Shown: piece after piece, positions 39,868-47,851 of the stretch | Position numbering within the stretch: position 1 is the first letter of the stretch | Layout: each line of letters starts with the position of its first letter | Source: Nitrosomonas sp. | GTDB taxonomy: Bacteria > Pseudomonadota > Gammaproteobacteria > Burkholderiales > Nitrosomonadaceae | Length of the DNA: 64,000 nt | Reading direction: 5' to 3' | Assembly: GCA_024281675.1 (NCBI GenBank) | Contig: JAMXAG010000010.1 | Location: 16,484-80,483, forward strand | Position numbers and translations under genes: made by a program | Notes under the pieces: generated by a model | Told to the model about the DNA's origin: nothing | What the model saw: only the letters and a program-made list of their open reading frames with translations | The model's database searches: none

Positions 39868-40665
39868 TCAGACTTCACGTCCGAATAGTCCTCCAAGGAT
39901 CCGTCTGTCGATATGCTTGTCAAGATAGGCCGCACCAAACCCACCGTAGAGTTCCTTCTTCGTAACATCCAGTTCCAATTCTTTAGCCACCAGTATTTTT
40001 TGGGTAGAAGGACGCTCGCACATCGCATCGTAAAACGTCTGTAATGCTGGGTCATCTCGAAACAGATGCATCTCGGGTATTTCGAACAGTTCAGAAAACA
40101 TTTGGCTAAGCTCGAGCGTGTAGAACAACTGAAAATCTGGTAGAAAAGGTTCTTTGCCAAGTAGGAACGGCTCCATTCTTGAGCCATTAACTAGTCGGGA
40201 TAACCACAATTTGCTCAGCAAGACAGAAAATAGATTATAAATATGTGCTTCTTTTTCAATCTTGAGTTTCCAAGCTTTTGGAAAATATCCGCTGACAACA
40301 AACCAGTTGAAGAATGGACCTGCTATGGAGAAAGTGATGAAGTCATTCTTGGCATCGACCTCTGCACAGAGCATTGGATCATCAATAGGATAAAACTTTC
40401 GTACTTCTGGGTAGATTCTCGCGAGATAACGACAGATTGCGTGACTTTCCGAAATATCAACACCATTGACATCCCTGAGAGTAGGAATTTTCCCAAGAGG
40501 ATTTCGTTCTATGTGCTCTGGCGTGAGCGTGCTCCCTTGAAACGGAGACACTCGTTCATAGCGATAAGCTAGACCGATTTCCGAGAGGACATGCGCAACT
40601 TGGCACATATAAGGCGAGAGCCAGAATCCGTACAACGTGCGCTCGACATTTAATTGATCTGACAT
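39868..40665 (-). CDS. Glutathione S-transferase family protein
   Basis: 265 residues with an N-terminal thioredoxin-like domain (RTLYGFWLSPYMCQVAHVL, then NPLGKIPTLRD with the cis-Pro, and ISESHAICRYLA binding the gamma-glutamyl group) and a helical C-terminal domain (about 95-235). This fits a theta-like GST that conjugates glutathione to electrophiles. It lies inside the islet that also holds gshA and a gshB stump. It diverges from lysR by 480 bases, a layout in which LysR regulators often control the facing gene. Confidence 0.82.
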   Translation of the reverse strand: MSDQLNVERTLYGFWLSPYMCQVAHVLSEIGLAYRYERVSPFQGSTLTPEHIERNPLGKIPTLRDVNGVDISESHAICRYLARIYPEVRKFYPIDDPMLCAEVDAKNDFITFSIAGPFFNWFVVSGYFPKAWKLKIEKEAHIYNLFSVLLSKLWLSRLVNGSRMEPFLLGKEPFLPDFQLFYTLELSQMFSELFEIPEMHLFRDDPALQTFYDAMCERPSTQKILVAKELELDVTKKELYGGFGAAYLDKHIDRRILGGLFGREV

Positions 40666-41034
40666 TTAAAAAACTCCTTCTGCATTGCGGTTTAATGTTG
40701 AGAGATGCCAATTAGAGGTATGGTGCTGATATGCCGACAGAGTAGTGCCATGGGCGTTCGCTTCATTCTCCATAAATATCAAATGAGGATAAGTCCCGTC
40801 ACACCATTCGCTCTTGCAAATACCTCACCTGTCAGGCAACGGTTTGAAACCCGTTCCAGAATAGTGCTAATCTAAGCAGATCCAGCAGGCCAAACTTATA
40901 CATCGCTGATTCGTGCGATGACGGCATGCTGGAAGTACGAATACCTGCTTCTGAATAATTGCTGCAACCTTCGTACTTTGTTGCCATTTCAGCACTTCTT
41001 TCTGTAGGGAATCGCTTGCTAGCACAATTGGCAA
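40666..41034. other. GST-lysR divergent spacer, outer part
   Basis: About 370 bases with no supported gene on either strand. A 7-bp dyad CTTGCTA...TTAGCAAG (about 41014-41055) and the inner GGCAA-A-TATTGCC at its right end lie across the boundary to the repeat described next, and look like LysR-type operator halves. Confidence 0.35.
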
Positions 41035-41129
41035 ATATTGCCTGCGATTAGCAAGTGGTTAAAGTATAGACCTGAGAACGGATGACGTGTAGTCTGCTAA
41101 ATTAGTTATCAGAGTTCTATTTTTGAAAC
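41035..41129 (+). repeat. 95-bp inverted repeat, left arm (upstream of lysR)
   Basis: Matches the reverse complement of 42108-42202 without gaps; by hand count 75 of 95 bases agree. The inner 43 bases (from GTGTAGTCTGCT to GAAAC) are best, 38 of 43. It ends 18 bases before the lysR ATG, so it holds the lysR promoter and probable operator. Confidence 0.75.
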
Positions 41130-41147
41130 AATAAATAGGTAACTCCT

Positions 41148-42053
41148 ATGCAAGACCTGAATGATCTCTACTACTACGTCCAAGCCGTGGATCATGGCGG
41201 CTTTGCTCCGGCAGGCCGGTCCTTGGGCATGCCGAAATCGAAGCTTAGCCGCCGCATCGCCAAGCTGGAAGAACGCTTGGGTGTGCGCCTGATCCAACGC
41301 TCGACACGTCACTTTGCAGTTACCGATGCCGGCGAGGCTTATTACATGCATTGCAAGGCGATGCTGGTAGAAGCTGAAAGAGCTCAGGAAACAATAGATA
41401 CGCTAACAGCCGAACCCCGGGGTGTAATCCGGATGACATGCCCCATACCGCTGGTAAATGCTTATGTGGGAGCAATGATGGCCGATTTCATGGTGCGCTA
41501 TCCGCAAGTCACGGTGCAGATGGAGGCGACCAACCGACGTGTCGATTTGGTCAGTGAGTCGGTGGATGTTGCCCTTCGTGTACGACCTCCACCCCTGCAA
41601 GACAGTAACCTGGTTATGCGTGTTCTGGCTGATCGAGGCCAATGTTTGGTAGCCAGTCCTGTCCTTGTTCATCGGTTTGGCCTCCCTGCTGCACCAGGTG
41701 CTTTGAGCAACTGGCCGAGCCTTGGCCTGGGGATCCTGCAACAAATCCACGCCTGGGCGCTGCTTGGGCCAGATGGTGCAAACGTTACGCTTCATCACAC
41801 GCCACGCTTCGTGACGACGGACATGATTGCGCTGAGAGATGCCGCGGTGGCCGGTGTGGGTGTAGTGCAGCTGCCGATGGTCATGGCACGGGATCAGCTG
41901 GCGGCTGGCACACTCGTCACGCTTGTGCCGGACTGGGCACCGTGCCAGGAAATCATTCATGCGGTGTTTCCGTCCCGGCGCGGTCTTCTGCCATCCGTGC
42001 GGGCATTGATCGATTTTCTCGCACAGCGTTTCGAGATGCTGCATGAGGACTAA
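41148..42053 (+). CDS. LysR-family transcription regulator
   Basis: 301 residues. The N-terminal winged helix-turn-helix (FAPAGRSLGMPKSKLSRRIAKLEERLGVRLIQRSTR, about 18-53) and a linker helix precede a periplasmic-binding-like effector domain (about 90-295). It is markedly GC richer than the genes outside the islet, which suggests transfer. It is enclosed by the two arms of the 95-bp inverted repeat. The likely target is the divergent GST or the downstream gshA, whose upstream region holds the second arm. The inducer is unknown. Confidence 0.88.
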   Translation: MQDLNDLYYYVQAVDHGGFAPAGRSLGMPKSKLSRRIAKLEERLGVRLIQRSTRHFAVTDAGEAYYMHCKAMLVEAERAQETIDTLTAEPRGVIRMTCPIPLVNAYVGAMMADFMVRYPQVTVQMEATNRRVDLVSESVDVALRVRPPPLQDSNLVMRVLADRGQCLVASPVLVHRFGLPAAPGALSNWPSLGLGILQQIHAWALLGPDGANVTLHHTPRFVTTDMIALRDAAVAGVGVVQLPMVMARDQLAAGTLVTLVPDWAPCQEIIHAVFPSRRGLLPSVRALIDFLAQRFEMLHED

Positions 42054-42107
42054 GAAAGCTACCGGAACCTGCGCAACGGATCCATTTCTGCTATTACACC
42101 TCTCATC

Positions 42108-42202
42108 GTTTCAAAAACAGAACTCTGATAACCGAATCAGCAGACTACACGCTGTCCGCTTCCAAGCCTATACTTTGACTACTTGTTTAATGCAAGCAAT
42201 AT
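42108..42202 (-). repeat. 95-bp inverted repeat, right arm (upstream of gshA)
   Basis: Second arm of the repeat beginning at 41035, in the opposite direction. It lies between the lysR stop and the gshA start at 42215. On the minus strand it is followed by a short frame MDPLRRFR that resembles a LysR start but stops at once, so it may be the remnant of a second regulator with the same promoter. Confidence 0.72.
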
Positions 42203-42214
42203 CGGAGAGAATAA

Positions 42215-43933
42215 ATGTCAAAACAATTATCTTGCAGCGAGCGTACAACAACTATCGACGAATCTCTTCGGCCGTTATTAATTCATGGCTTGAAAGGCAT
42301 CGAGAAAGAAAGCCTCCGAATTAACCGAGAGGGATCAATATCATTGTCACCTCATCCGGTTCGGCTTGGAGCCGCGTTGACTCATCCGAGTATTACAACT
42401 GATTATTCTGAAGCCTTACTTGAGTTGATCACGCCAGCATTATCAGATGAAACAGAAGTGCTGGATTCCTTGACGGACTTGCATAAATATGTCTGCGCCA
42501 ATATCAATGACGAATTATTGCTGGCGGCCAGTATGCCTATCGGCGATTTGCGGGACCCGGCCATTCCCATCGCCGAATATGGTTCATCCAATGTCGGGAG
42601 GATGAAGCACATCTACAGACAGGGCTTAAGCTATCGCTATGGCCGCTGTATGCAGGCCATCGCCGGGATCCATTTCAACTACTCGCTTCCTGAAGCATTC
42701 TGGCCGCAATACCAGCATTTCATGAAAAATGTCGGCGATCTGCAATCCTTCACGACGCAGGCTTATATGAGAATGATCAGAAACCTGCAGCGTTATGGCT
42801 GGCTTATCCTATATTTATTCGGCTCGTCCCCGGCAGTGAGCAAGAATTTCCTGGATAGCCGCAATTCTGTTTATTCCCGTACGTTACAGGAATTTGACGA
42901 GACTTCCTGCTACAAACCCTTTGCCACCTCGTTGAGGATGAGCGAGATAGGCTATTTGAATCCCGTTCAATCAATGTTTCATATTTCCTTCAACAGCCTC
43001 GAGGAATACATACGGGATTTGAGCAAGGCAACGATGATACCTTATCTTGGGTATGAAAAAATCGGGATTAAGGCAGGCAACGGGTACCGGCAATTGAATA
43101 CCAATTTCTTGCAAATCGAGAATGAGTATTACACTTCGGTGCGGCCGAAACAGCCGACGCGATCCGGAGAGAGGCCGCTGCAGGCGCTGGGAAGCCGGGG
43201 GATTCAATATGTTGAAATACGCTCCGTGGATGTTGATGTGTTTGAACCTGCGGGCATTGCGCTCGAAACCACGCGTTTTCTTGAGGCGCTAAGTCTTTTC
43301 TGTTTGTTCCAGTCCAATTCAGGGCATGACTTGAAGCAGCATACCGAGATCAGCAATAACGCATTGTTGGTGGCTAATCGCGGCAGGGACCCAAAGCTTA
43401 AGCTGCTGGACAACAGGCGTGAAGTCCCGCTGCGGCAGTGGGCCCTGATGCTGTGTGAGCAGATGCAGGAGATCTGCGAGATCTTGGATAGCGGCAATGC
43501 CGATATTCCCTACACCTGCGCATTGCACCAGCAGATCGAAAAAATTCGCTCTCCCGAGTTGACAGCTTCAGCAAGGATGCTGACGGTCATGCACGCGCAA
43601 AAGATGTCAATTACCGAGCTGGTATTGCAGAAATCCCAGGATTACACCCGTTATTTCAGGAATGCCGCGCTGGATGCAGCAATAAAGAGGAATTTTGATC
43701 TCCAGGTCGAGGCATCGCTGGCGCAACAGAAACAACTCGAGGCCACGGATGAAATCTCTTTCGATCAATACCTGAGCAACTATTTCTCGCAAGGCGTCTC
43801 ATCCAGCATCGTTCATTCCCGGGAGTTGCACTTGCTTCAGAACTTGCCGGACACCAGGGTCAAAACTGCTGCTCGACGAATTTCGCAAACTCATGCAAAC
43901 AGCGCAAGCACCGGCAATGAATGGCTATGCTGA
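42215..43933 (+). CDS. gshA: Glutamate-cysteine ligase (type 1)
   Basis: 572 residues, first step of glutathione synthesis in the cytoplasm. The signature GIEKESLRINREG is present near residue 30, followed by THPSITTDYSEALLELITPA, HIYRQGLSYRYGRCMQAIAGIHFNYS and YVEIRSVDVDVFEPAGI, all typical of the gammaproteobacterial type. It is longer than the E. coli enzyme (518) at the C-terminus. A GGAGAG ribosome site lies 6-8 bases before the ATG. It is followed by a stump of gshB, which suggests an acquired gshA-gshB pair that lost its second gene. Confidence 0.93.
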   Translation: MSKQLSCSERTTTIDESLRPLLIHGLKGIEKESLRINREGSISLSPHPVRLGAALTHPSITTDYSEALLELITPALSDETEVLDSLTDLHKYVCANINDELLLAASMPIGDLRDPAIPIAEYGSSNVGRMKHIYRQGLSYRYGRCMQAIAGIHFNYSLPEAFWPQYQHFMKNVGDLQSFTTQAYMRMIRNLQRYGWLILYLFGSSPAVSKNFLDSRNSVYSRTLQEFDETSCYKPFATSLRMSEIGYLNPVQSMFHISFNSLEEYIRDLSKATMIPYLGYEKIGIKAGNGYRQLNTNFLQIENEYYTSVRPKQPTRSGERPLQALGSRGIQYVEIRSVDVDVFEPAGIALETTRFLEALSLFCLFQSNSGHDLKQHTEISNNALLVANRGRDPKLKLLDNRREVPLRQWALMLCEQMQEICEILDSGNADIPYTCALHQQIEKIRSPELTASARMLTVMHAQKMSITELVLQKSQDYTRYFRNAALDAAIKRNFDLQVEASLAQQKQLEATDEISFDQYLSNYFSQGVSSSIVHSRELHLLQNLPDTRVKTAARRISQTHANSASTGNEWLC

Positions 43934-43969
43934 GGCCCATTCCCGGCAACAGGATGATCACTCTCTACA

Positions 43970-44140
43970 ATGAAACTCACCTTTGTTCTTGGCCAGCGGG
44001 ATTCCATCAGAACTTATAAGGATCCGAGCGTTGCCATGATGCGCGGAGCGGCAGCTTGCGTGGCAGATGCGTCCAAAAGCCGTATATCCGGGCGATACGC
44101 AATTGTCATTTCTCCACCTAAAAAGGAGCTTTCTCCATGA
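43970..44140 (+). pseudogene. gshB: 5' stump of glutathione synthetase (gshB)
   Basis: A 56-residue frame from ATG 43970. Its first 28 residues MKLTFVLGQRDSIRTYKDPS and VAMMRGAA follow the GshB start (MKLxFIxDPLDSIKTYKDSSFAMMREAA); the rest (from about residue 30) does not. The stop overlaps the start of the ABC ATPase gene (ATGA), so the stump may act as a translational leader for it. It directly follows gshA, where gshB is often found. A whole gshB must exist elsewhere if glutathione is made. Confidence 0.65.
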
Positions 44141-45060
44141 TGCCGGCAATCGAAATCAAGCAGGTGCACAAGCGTTTCGGCACATTGCATGCCTTATGCG
44201 GCGTTGATCTCGAAATCAACGCCGGCGAATTCTTTGCTTTGCTTGGTCCCAATGGAGCGGGAAAGACGACGCTGATCAATATCATCGCAGGTCTTGCCCT
44301 TGCCAGCAGCGGCAGTGTCAGGGTAATGGGGCACGATGTCGTCACCGGGTATCGTGAAGCACGTCGCATGCTGGGTGTGGTGCCGCAGGAGTTGGTATTT
44401 GATCCGTTCTTTACCGTTCGGGAAACACTTGTGTTTCAATCCGGCTATTTCGGCATGAAAAAAAATAACGGCTGGATAGACGAGATAATCCACCATCTCG
44501 ACCTTACCGATAAGGCGGATACCAACATGCGTTTGCTGTCCGGCGGTATGAAGCGGCGCGTACTGGTAGCACAGGCATTGGTCCACAAGCCTCCGGTAAT
44601 CGTTTTGGATGAACCCACCGCAGGCGTAGATGTGGAATTGCGCCAGGCCCTTTGGCGTTTCATCAAGCAATTAAACCGCAACGGTCATACCATTGTACTC
44701 ACTACGCATTATCTCGAAGAAGCAGAGGCTTTATGCAACCGCGTAGCAATGCTCAAAAATGGCAGTATCGTTGTGCTTGATAGCATCAGAAATCTCATCA
44801 GCAACATTTCAGGACACCGGATACGCCTGCGGCTATCTCCCGATACGCTGCCGGCAGCGTTACAGCTACTGACAATCAGCCACGACCAAGGCTACTACGT
44901 TCTGGCAATCGAGGAATACTCTCAGCTTGGAAATGTGATGACAGCATTACACGTGGCCCAGACCCGAATTCTGGATCTGCAGATATTGCAACCTGATCTG
45001 GAAGAAGTGTTCGTAAAGCTCATGCACGGTACAGAGAATCTGGAATCTACATCGATATGA
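44137..45060 (+). CDS. ABC transporter ATP-binding protein (ABC-2 type, YadG-like)
   Basis: 307 residues. Walker A GPNGAGKTT (about 37-45), the signature LSGGMKRRVLVAQAL and Walker B VIVLDEPTAGVD are complete, with the H-loop in TTHYLEE. The C-terminal 80 residues resemble the accessory part of YadG/NodI-type ATPases. It works with the permease whose gene it overlaps by four bases. AAGGAG lies before its ATG. It belongs to the GC-richer islet; the substrate is not known. Confidence 0.9.
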   Translation: MMPAIEIKQVHKRFGTLHALCGVDLEINAGEFFALLGPNGAGKTTLINIIAGLALASSGSVRVMGHDVVTGYREARRMLGVVPQELVFDPFFTVRETLVFQSGYFGMKKNNGWIDEIIHHLDLTDKADTNMRLLSGGMKRRVLVAQALVHKPPVIVLDEPTAGVDVELRQALWRFIKQLNRNGHTIVLTTHYLEEAEALCNRVAMLKNGSIVVLDSIRNLISNISGHRIRLRLSPDTLPAALQLLTISHDQGYYVLAIEEYSQLGNVMTALHVAQTRILDLQILQPDLEEVFVKLMHGTENLESTSI

Positions 45061-45812
45061 ATGGATTTCTTACGCTACTCTACAAGGAACTGCTGCGATT
45101 CTGGAAAGTCGGGTTCCAGACCATATTTGCACCCATGCTGTCTGCCTTGCTTTATCTGTTGATTTTTTCTCACGCGCTGGAAGAACGGGTGCAGGCATAT
45201 CCCGGTGTAACCTACACGGTTTTTCTGATTCCGGGATTGGTGATAATGGCTATGTTGCAAAACGCTTTCGCTAACTCTTCATCAAGCCTGATTCAATCGA
45301 CGGTCTCGGGCAATCACATTTTCATGCTGTTATCACCGCTTTCTTACCAGGAAATATTCACTGCTTATGTACTGGCATCGGTCGTTCGTGGCCTGGTGGT
45401 AGGACTGGGTATCTGCGTCATGACACTGGTGTTTTTTGAACTTCCCCTGTACTCGTTCGCGTGGGTATTCGCATTTGCCTTGATGGGCACTGCGTTACTG
45501 GGCGCCTTAGGCATCATTGCAGGAATCTGGGCGGAAAAATTTGAGCAGCTTGCTGCGTTGCAAAACTTTATTGTCCTGCCACTGACGTTTTTATCGGGGG
45601 TTTTCTATACGATCCCCTCGTTGCCTCCATTCTGGCGAGAATTATCGTATATGAATCCGTTTTTCTACATAGTAGACGGGTTTCGCTACAGCTTCTTTCA
45701 CACCTCGGATGTTTCACCTTACCTCAGTCTTGGGATTCTGGTGGCATGGTTCCTGGCGGTATCGTGGTGCACATTGCGAATACTGAAAACAGGGTACAAA
45801 ATCCGAAAATGA
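45057..45812 (+). CDS. ABC-2 type transporter permease (YadH-like)
   Basis: 251 residues with six hydrophobic segments, resembling ABC-2 permeases of the YadH/NodJ group (PGLVIMAMLQNAFANSSSSLIQ, LPLTFLSGVFYTIPSLPPFW, PFFYIVDGFRYSF). It exports an unknown compound with the ATPase encoded just before it. The C-terminus KTGYKIRK seems complete; the second IS5 copy starts about 80 bases later, so the insertion did not cut the gene. Confidence 0.88.
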   Translation: MNGFLTLLYKELLRFWKVGFQTIFAPMLSALLYLLIFSHALEERVQAYPGVTYTVFLIPGLVIMAMLQNAFANSSSSLIQSTVSGNHIFMLLSPLSYQEIFTAYVLASVVRGLVVGLGICVMTLVFFELPLYSFAWVFAFALMGTALLGALGIIAGIWAEKFEQLAALQNFIVLPLTFLSGVFYTIPSLPPFWRELSYMNPFFYIVDGFRYSFFHTSDVSPYLSLGILVAWFLAVSWCTLRILKTGYKIRK

Positions 45813-45894
45813 TCCGTAGTGGTTTATCAATTTTCCGAGAGAACGTCAGTCTCATCCAACCACACGAACTGGACAGACCAAACAAACAAGACAA

Positions 45895-46231
45895 GCTGAC
45901 AGCAAAGGGATCTGCCAGCAATGCCAATCGGCAGTTTCTAAGAAAGCAAAAGATCAAGAGCGCAATCATGCATCGTGCGTACAAGAACAAACCACTCTCG
46001 GCACGCCAGAAGCTGGCGAATCAATTGATCAGCAAAAAACGTTATATTGTCGAACAGTGTTTTGGCACAATCAAACGCTTATTCAGAATGGGGCGCGCCA
46101 GCTACTTCGGTACGGTAAAAGTCAACGCCCAAGTCATACTGAAAAGTATCTGCATGAACCTGAAAAAAGCAGCCAACAAAATCTTCGTAGACCAACCATT
46201 AAGGAGAGCAATCCGTCCAAATGTTGCATAA
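45895..46231 (+). pseudogene. IS5-family transposase, copy 2, 5' truncated
   Basis: C-terminal 110 residues of the same transposase as copy 1 (KGSASNANRQFLRKQKIKS, YKNKPLSARQKLANQLISKK, YIVEQCFGTIKRLFRMGR, LKKAANKIFVDQPLRRAIRP), in one open frame to the stop at 46229-46231. The catalytic Glu is present but the two Asp-bearing parts are missing. The longer open frame from 45746 uses permease and junction sequence and is not a real gene. Confidence 0.8.
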
Positions 46232-46355
46232 GGGGGAAAATTCCCCTAAAAAAGGAAAAAAACTTCACTTTCTACCAAAATGACGTGCAATAACTGTCAG
46301 TTGGATATTTTTCTCTGTCACTACAGCTAAATTCTCGCGGTTGTGCAGAGGTCTT
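45895..46355 (+). mobile_element. IS5-family element remnant, copy 2
   Basis: Same orientation as copy 1; the two tails match from the transposase stop to CGGTTGTGCAGAGGTCTT (to 46355), with small differences including about 10 bases present only in copy 2 near 46320-46333. It borders the islet on the right. Confidence 0.72.
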
Positions 46356-46383
46356 CAGCATGTTTCAATCCTGCTACAGTAAA

Positions 46384-46473
46384 TCAGTGAGGCAAGCCAC
46401 TTTCTTTAAAAAACTTGACCGATTGCTCCATAAATTCCTGACTATATTGTGTGCGTGGTAATTCCATCTCCAT
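46384..46473 (-). pseudogene. IS3-family OrfA N-terminal stump
   Basis: A 29-residue frame from ATG 46473, beginning MEMELPRTQYSQEFMEQSVK and ending FFKESGLPH, then a stop. It matches the start of IS3-family OrfA proteins (helix-turn-helix Tnp_8). GGAGG precedes the ATG. The gene is cut off before the IS5 right end at 46355, so the IS5 copy probably landed in an IS3 element. The remaining bases to 46588 show nothing else. Confidence 0.6.
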
Positions 46474-46588
46474 CCTCCATTTTATGAAACTTCGGACTCT
46501 ATGAAAATCACCATACCCACAGCACATATCACCCGGAAAAATGGATAGTTTTCTGAGTTAAAACATCAAAATTAATCCCCGATAGTTA

Positions 46589-47728
46589 TTATTTATTGAA
46601 TATATCTGTTTTATCCACGTAATTGCATGGGCGATAACTTTTGTCCATCTCCATCCGAATTTTCGCTTCAGGGCTAATTGCTTTCGTATCCCGAATTGGC
46701 CGCAAATAATCGCCATTCCATCCAATATGATCAACCAAAGGCCTATCTTCATCGTTCACATAGTAAATACTTAGGAACTTGACACTACAAAGTGTTGCAA
46801 TTCGGTAAAACCACTTCGAAAAACCCCTTTCGGGTATAGGTTCAAGAAAATCTGGAGAGAAAATGGGATCAGAGATGAGCTGTGTATCTATTTTTAAACC
46901 ATGCTCCTTGGCCTTACGTATCATCCATTCGAGTGCAATGTCAGATAACCCAGTGCTTTTACCACTCCCACCGACACAAATATGGTCTCCTGGAAACCAA
47001 AGCTCCTCGATACGCGAACTGGTTTTTTCATATTGATGATCCCATAATACGGGCCGATAAGGCCAGCGCTTCTCATCGATCGCTACTGCTTGGTAAGCAT
47101 TCAGAACGCTGGGACTCAGTTTAGTGTCATGAAAATGCCGATTAAACAAATAATCAACCAGCTTCGAAAAAAGCAACCCATACGGTGAGCCTAGCGCGGC
47201 AACAGTGTCCCAAACACCAATGAAGCGGATTTTCTTGTAATCATCTCCCCAAGTAAATTGTTTGCGGAAATTAATCGAATTTTCAGCATCGGGATGCCAT
47301 GCCTTATCACGTGATTTATAGTGATCATAGGCGTCATCAAGCAGATAAAGAAAGCGTCTTTGCAATATTCCTACATTATGAATCATGCCTGCCAAGCTTC
47401 TAGCACTGTAGGCACCACGGCTGAATCCTAATAAATAAATCTCATCACCTGGTTCATAATTCGTCGCGATAAATAAATAAGCCTCTTTGATAGCGTTACT
47501 AATGCCATAACCAAAAGCACCGCCGAGTATTCGTTCAAATTTACGTGTGCCGATACCTGGCACATAGTGCGCCAACTGCACATTCTTATGGTTATCCATT
47601 GGCTTGAGTGCCTCCAAGAATCGAACAACATTGGTAACGGGTTGATTACCACCGTCAAGAGGATTAAGGGTTTTCGAATTAGTGCTTTTCCAAGTACCAT
47701 CAAAAAGCACAATTAGTTTCTTACTCAT
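46589..47728 (-). CDS. DUF2235 alpha/beta hydrolase
   Basis: 379 residues. The N-terminal KLIVLFDGTWKST, the nucleophile elbow GFSRGAYSAR (about 99-108, Ser in G-x-S-x-G), and GVWDTVAALGSP with the catalytic Asp match DUF2235, the family that includes type VI phospholipase effectors of the Tle1 group. No signal peptide is present and no type VI genes are nearby, so a secreted effector role is not supported. Substrate unknown. Confidence 0.8.
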   Translation of the reverse strand: MSKKLIVLFDGTWKSTNSKTLNPLDGGNQPVTNVVRFLEALKPMDNHKNVQLAHYVPGIGTRKFERILGGAFGYGISNAIKEAYLFIATNYEPGDEIYLLGFSRGAYSARSLAGMIHNVGILQRRFLYLLDDAYDHYKSRDKAWHPDAENSINFRKQFTWGDDYKKIRFIGVWDTVAALGSPYGLLFSKLVDYLFNRHFHDTKLSPSVLNAYQAVAIDEKRWPYRPVLWDHQYEKTSSRIEELWFPGDHICVGGSGKSTGLSDIALEWMIRKAKEHGLKIDTQLISDPIFSPDFLEPIPERGFSKWFYRIATLCSVKFLSIYYVNDEDRPLVDHIGWNGDYLRPIRDTKAISPEAKIRMEMDKSYRPCNYVDKTDIFNK

Positions 47729-47851
47729 AAGGTTTCCTTTGAAGCATGAATCGCTTAATTAGGTTGTTCTAAAATGGCTCTCTATTCAATATAGATCATA
47801 TGAGAGCATTCGTTTGTCGGCTTATCGCCCTTTGTTTTTAGCATTGTATAA

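Noticed and set aside
40840-40880. GGTTTGAAACCCGTTCCAG as a possible tRNA arm
   Set aside because: No acceptor stem, anticodon arm or CCA context around it; no tRNA or rRNA gene was seen in the window.
45746-46231. Long open frame read as one gene across the permease end and IS5 copy 2
   Set aside because: It starts inside the permease in another frame and gains transposase sequence only after the junction; it is a chance fusion.
46589-47728. Type VI secretion effector call for the DUF2235 hydrolase
   Set aside because: No vgrG, PAAR, immunity or structural type VI gene lies nearby.
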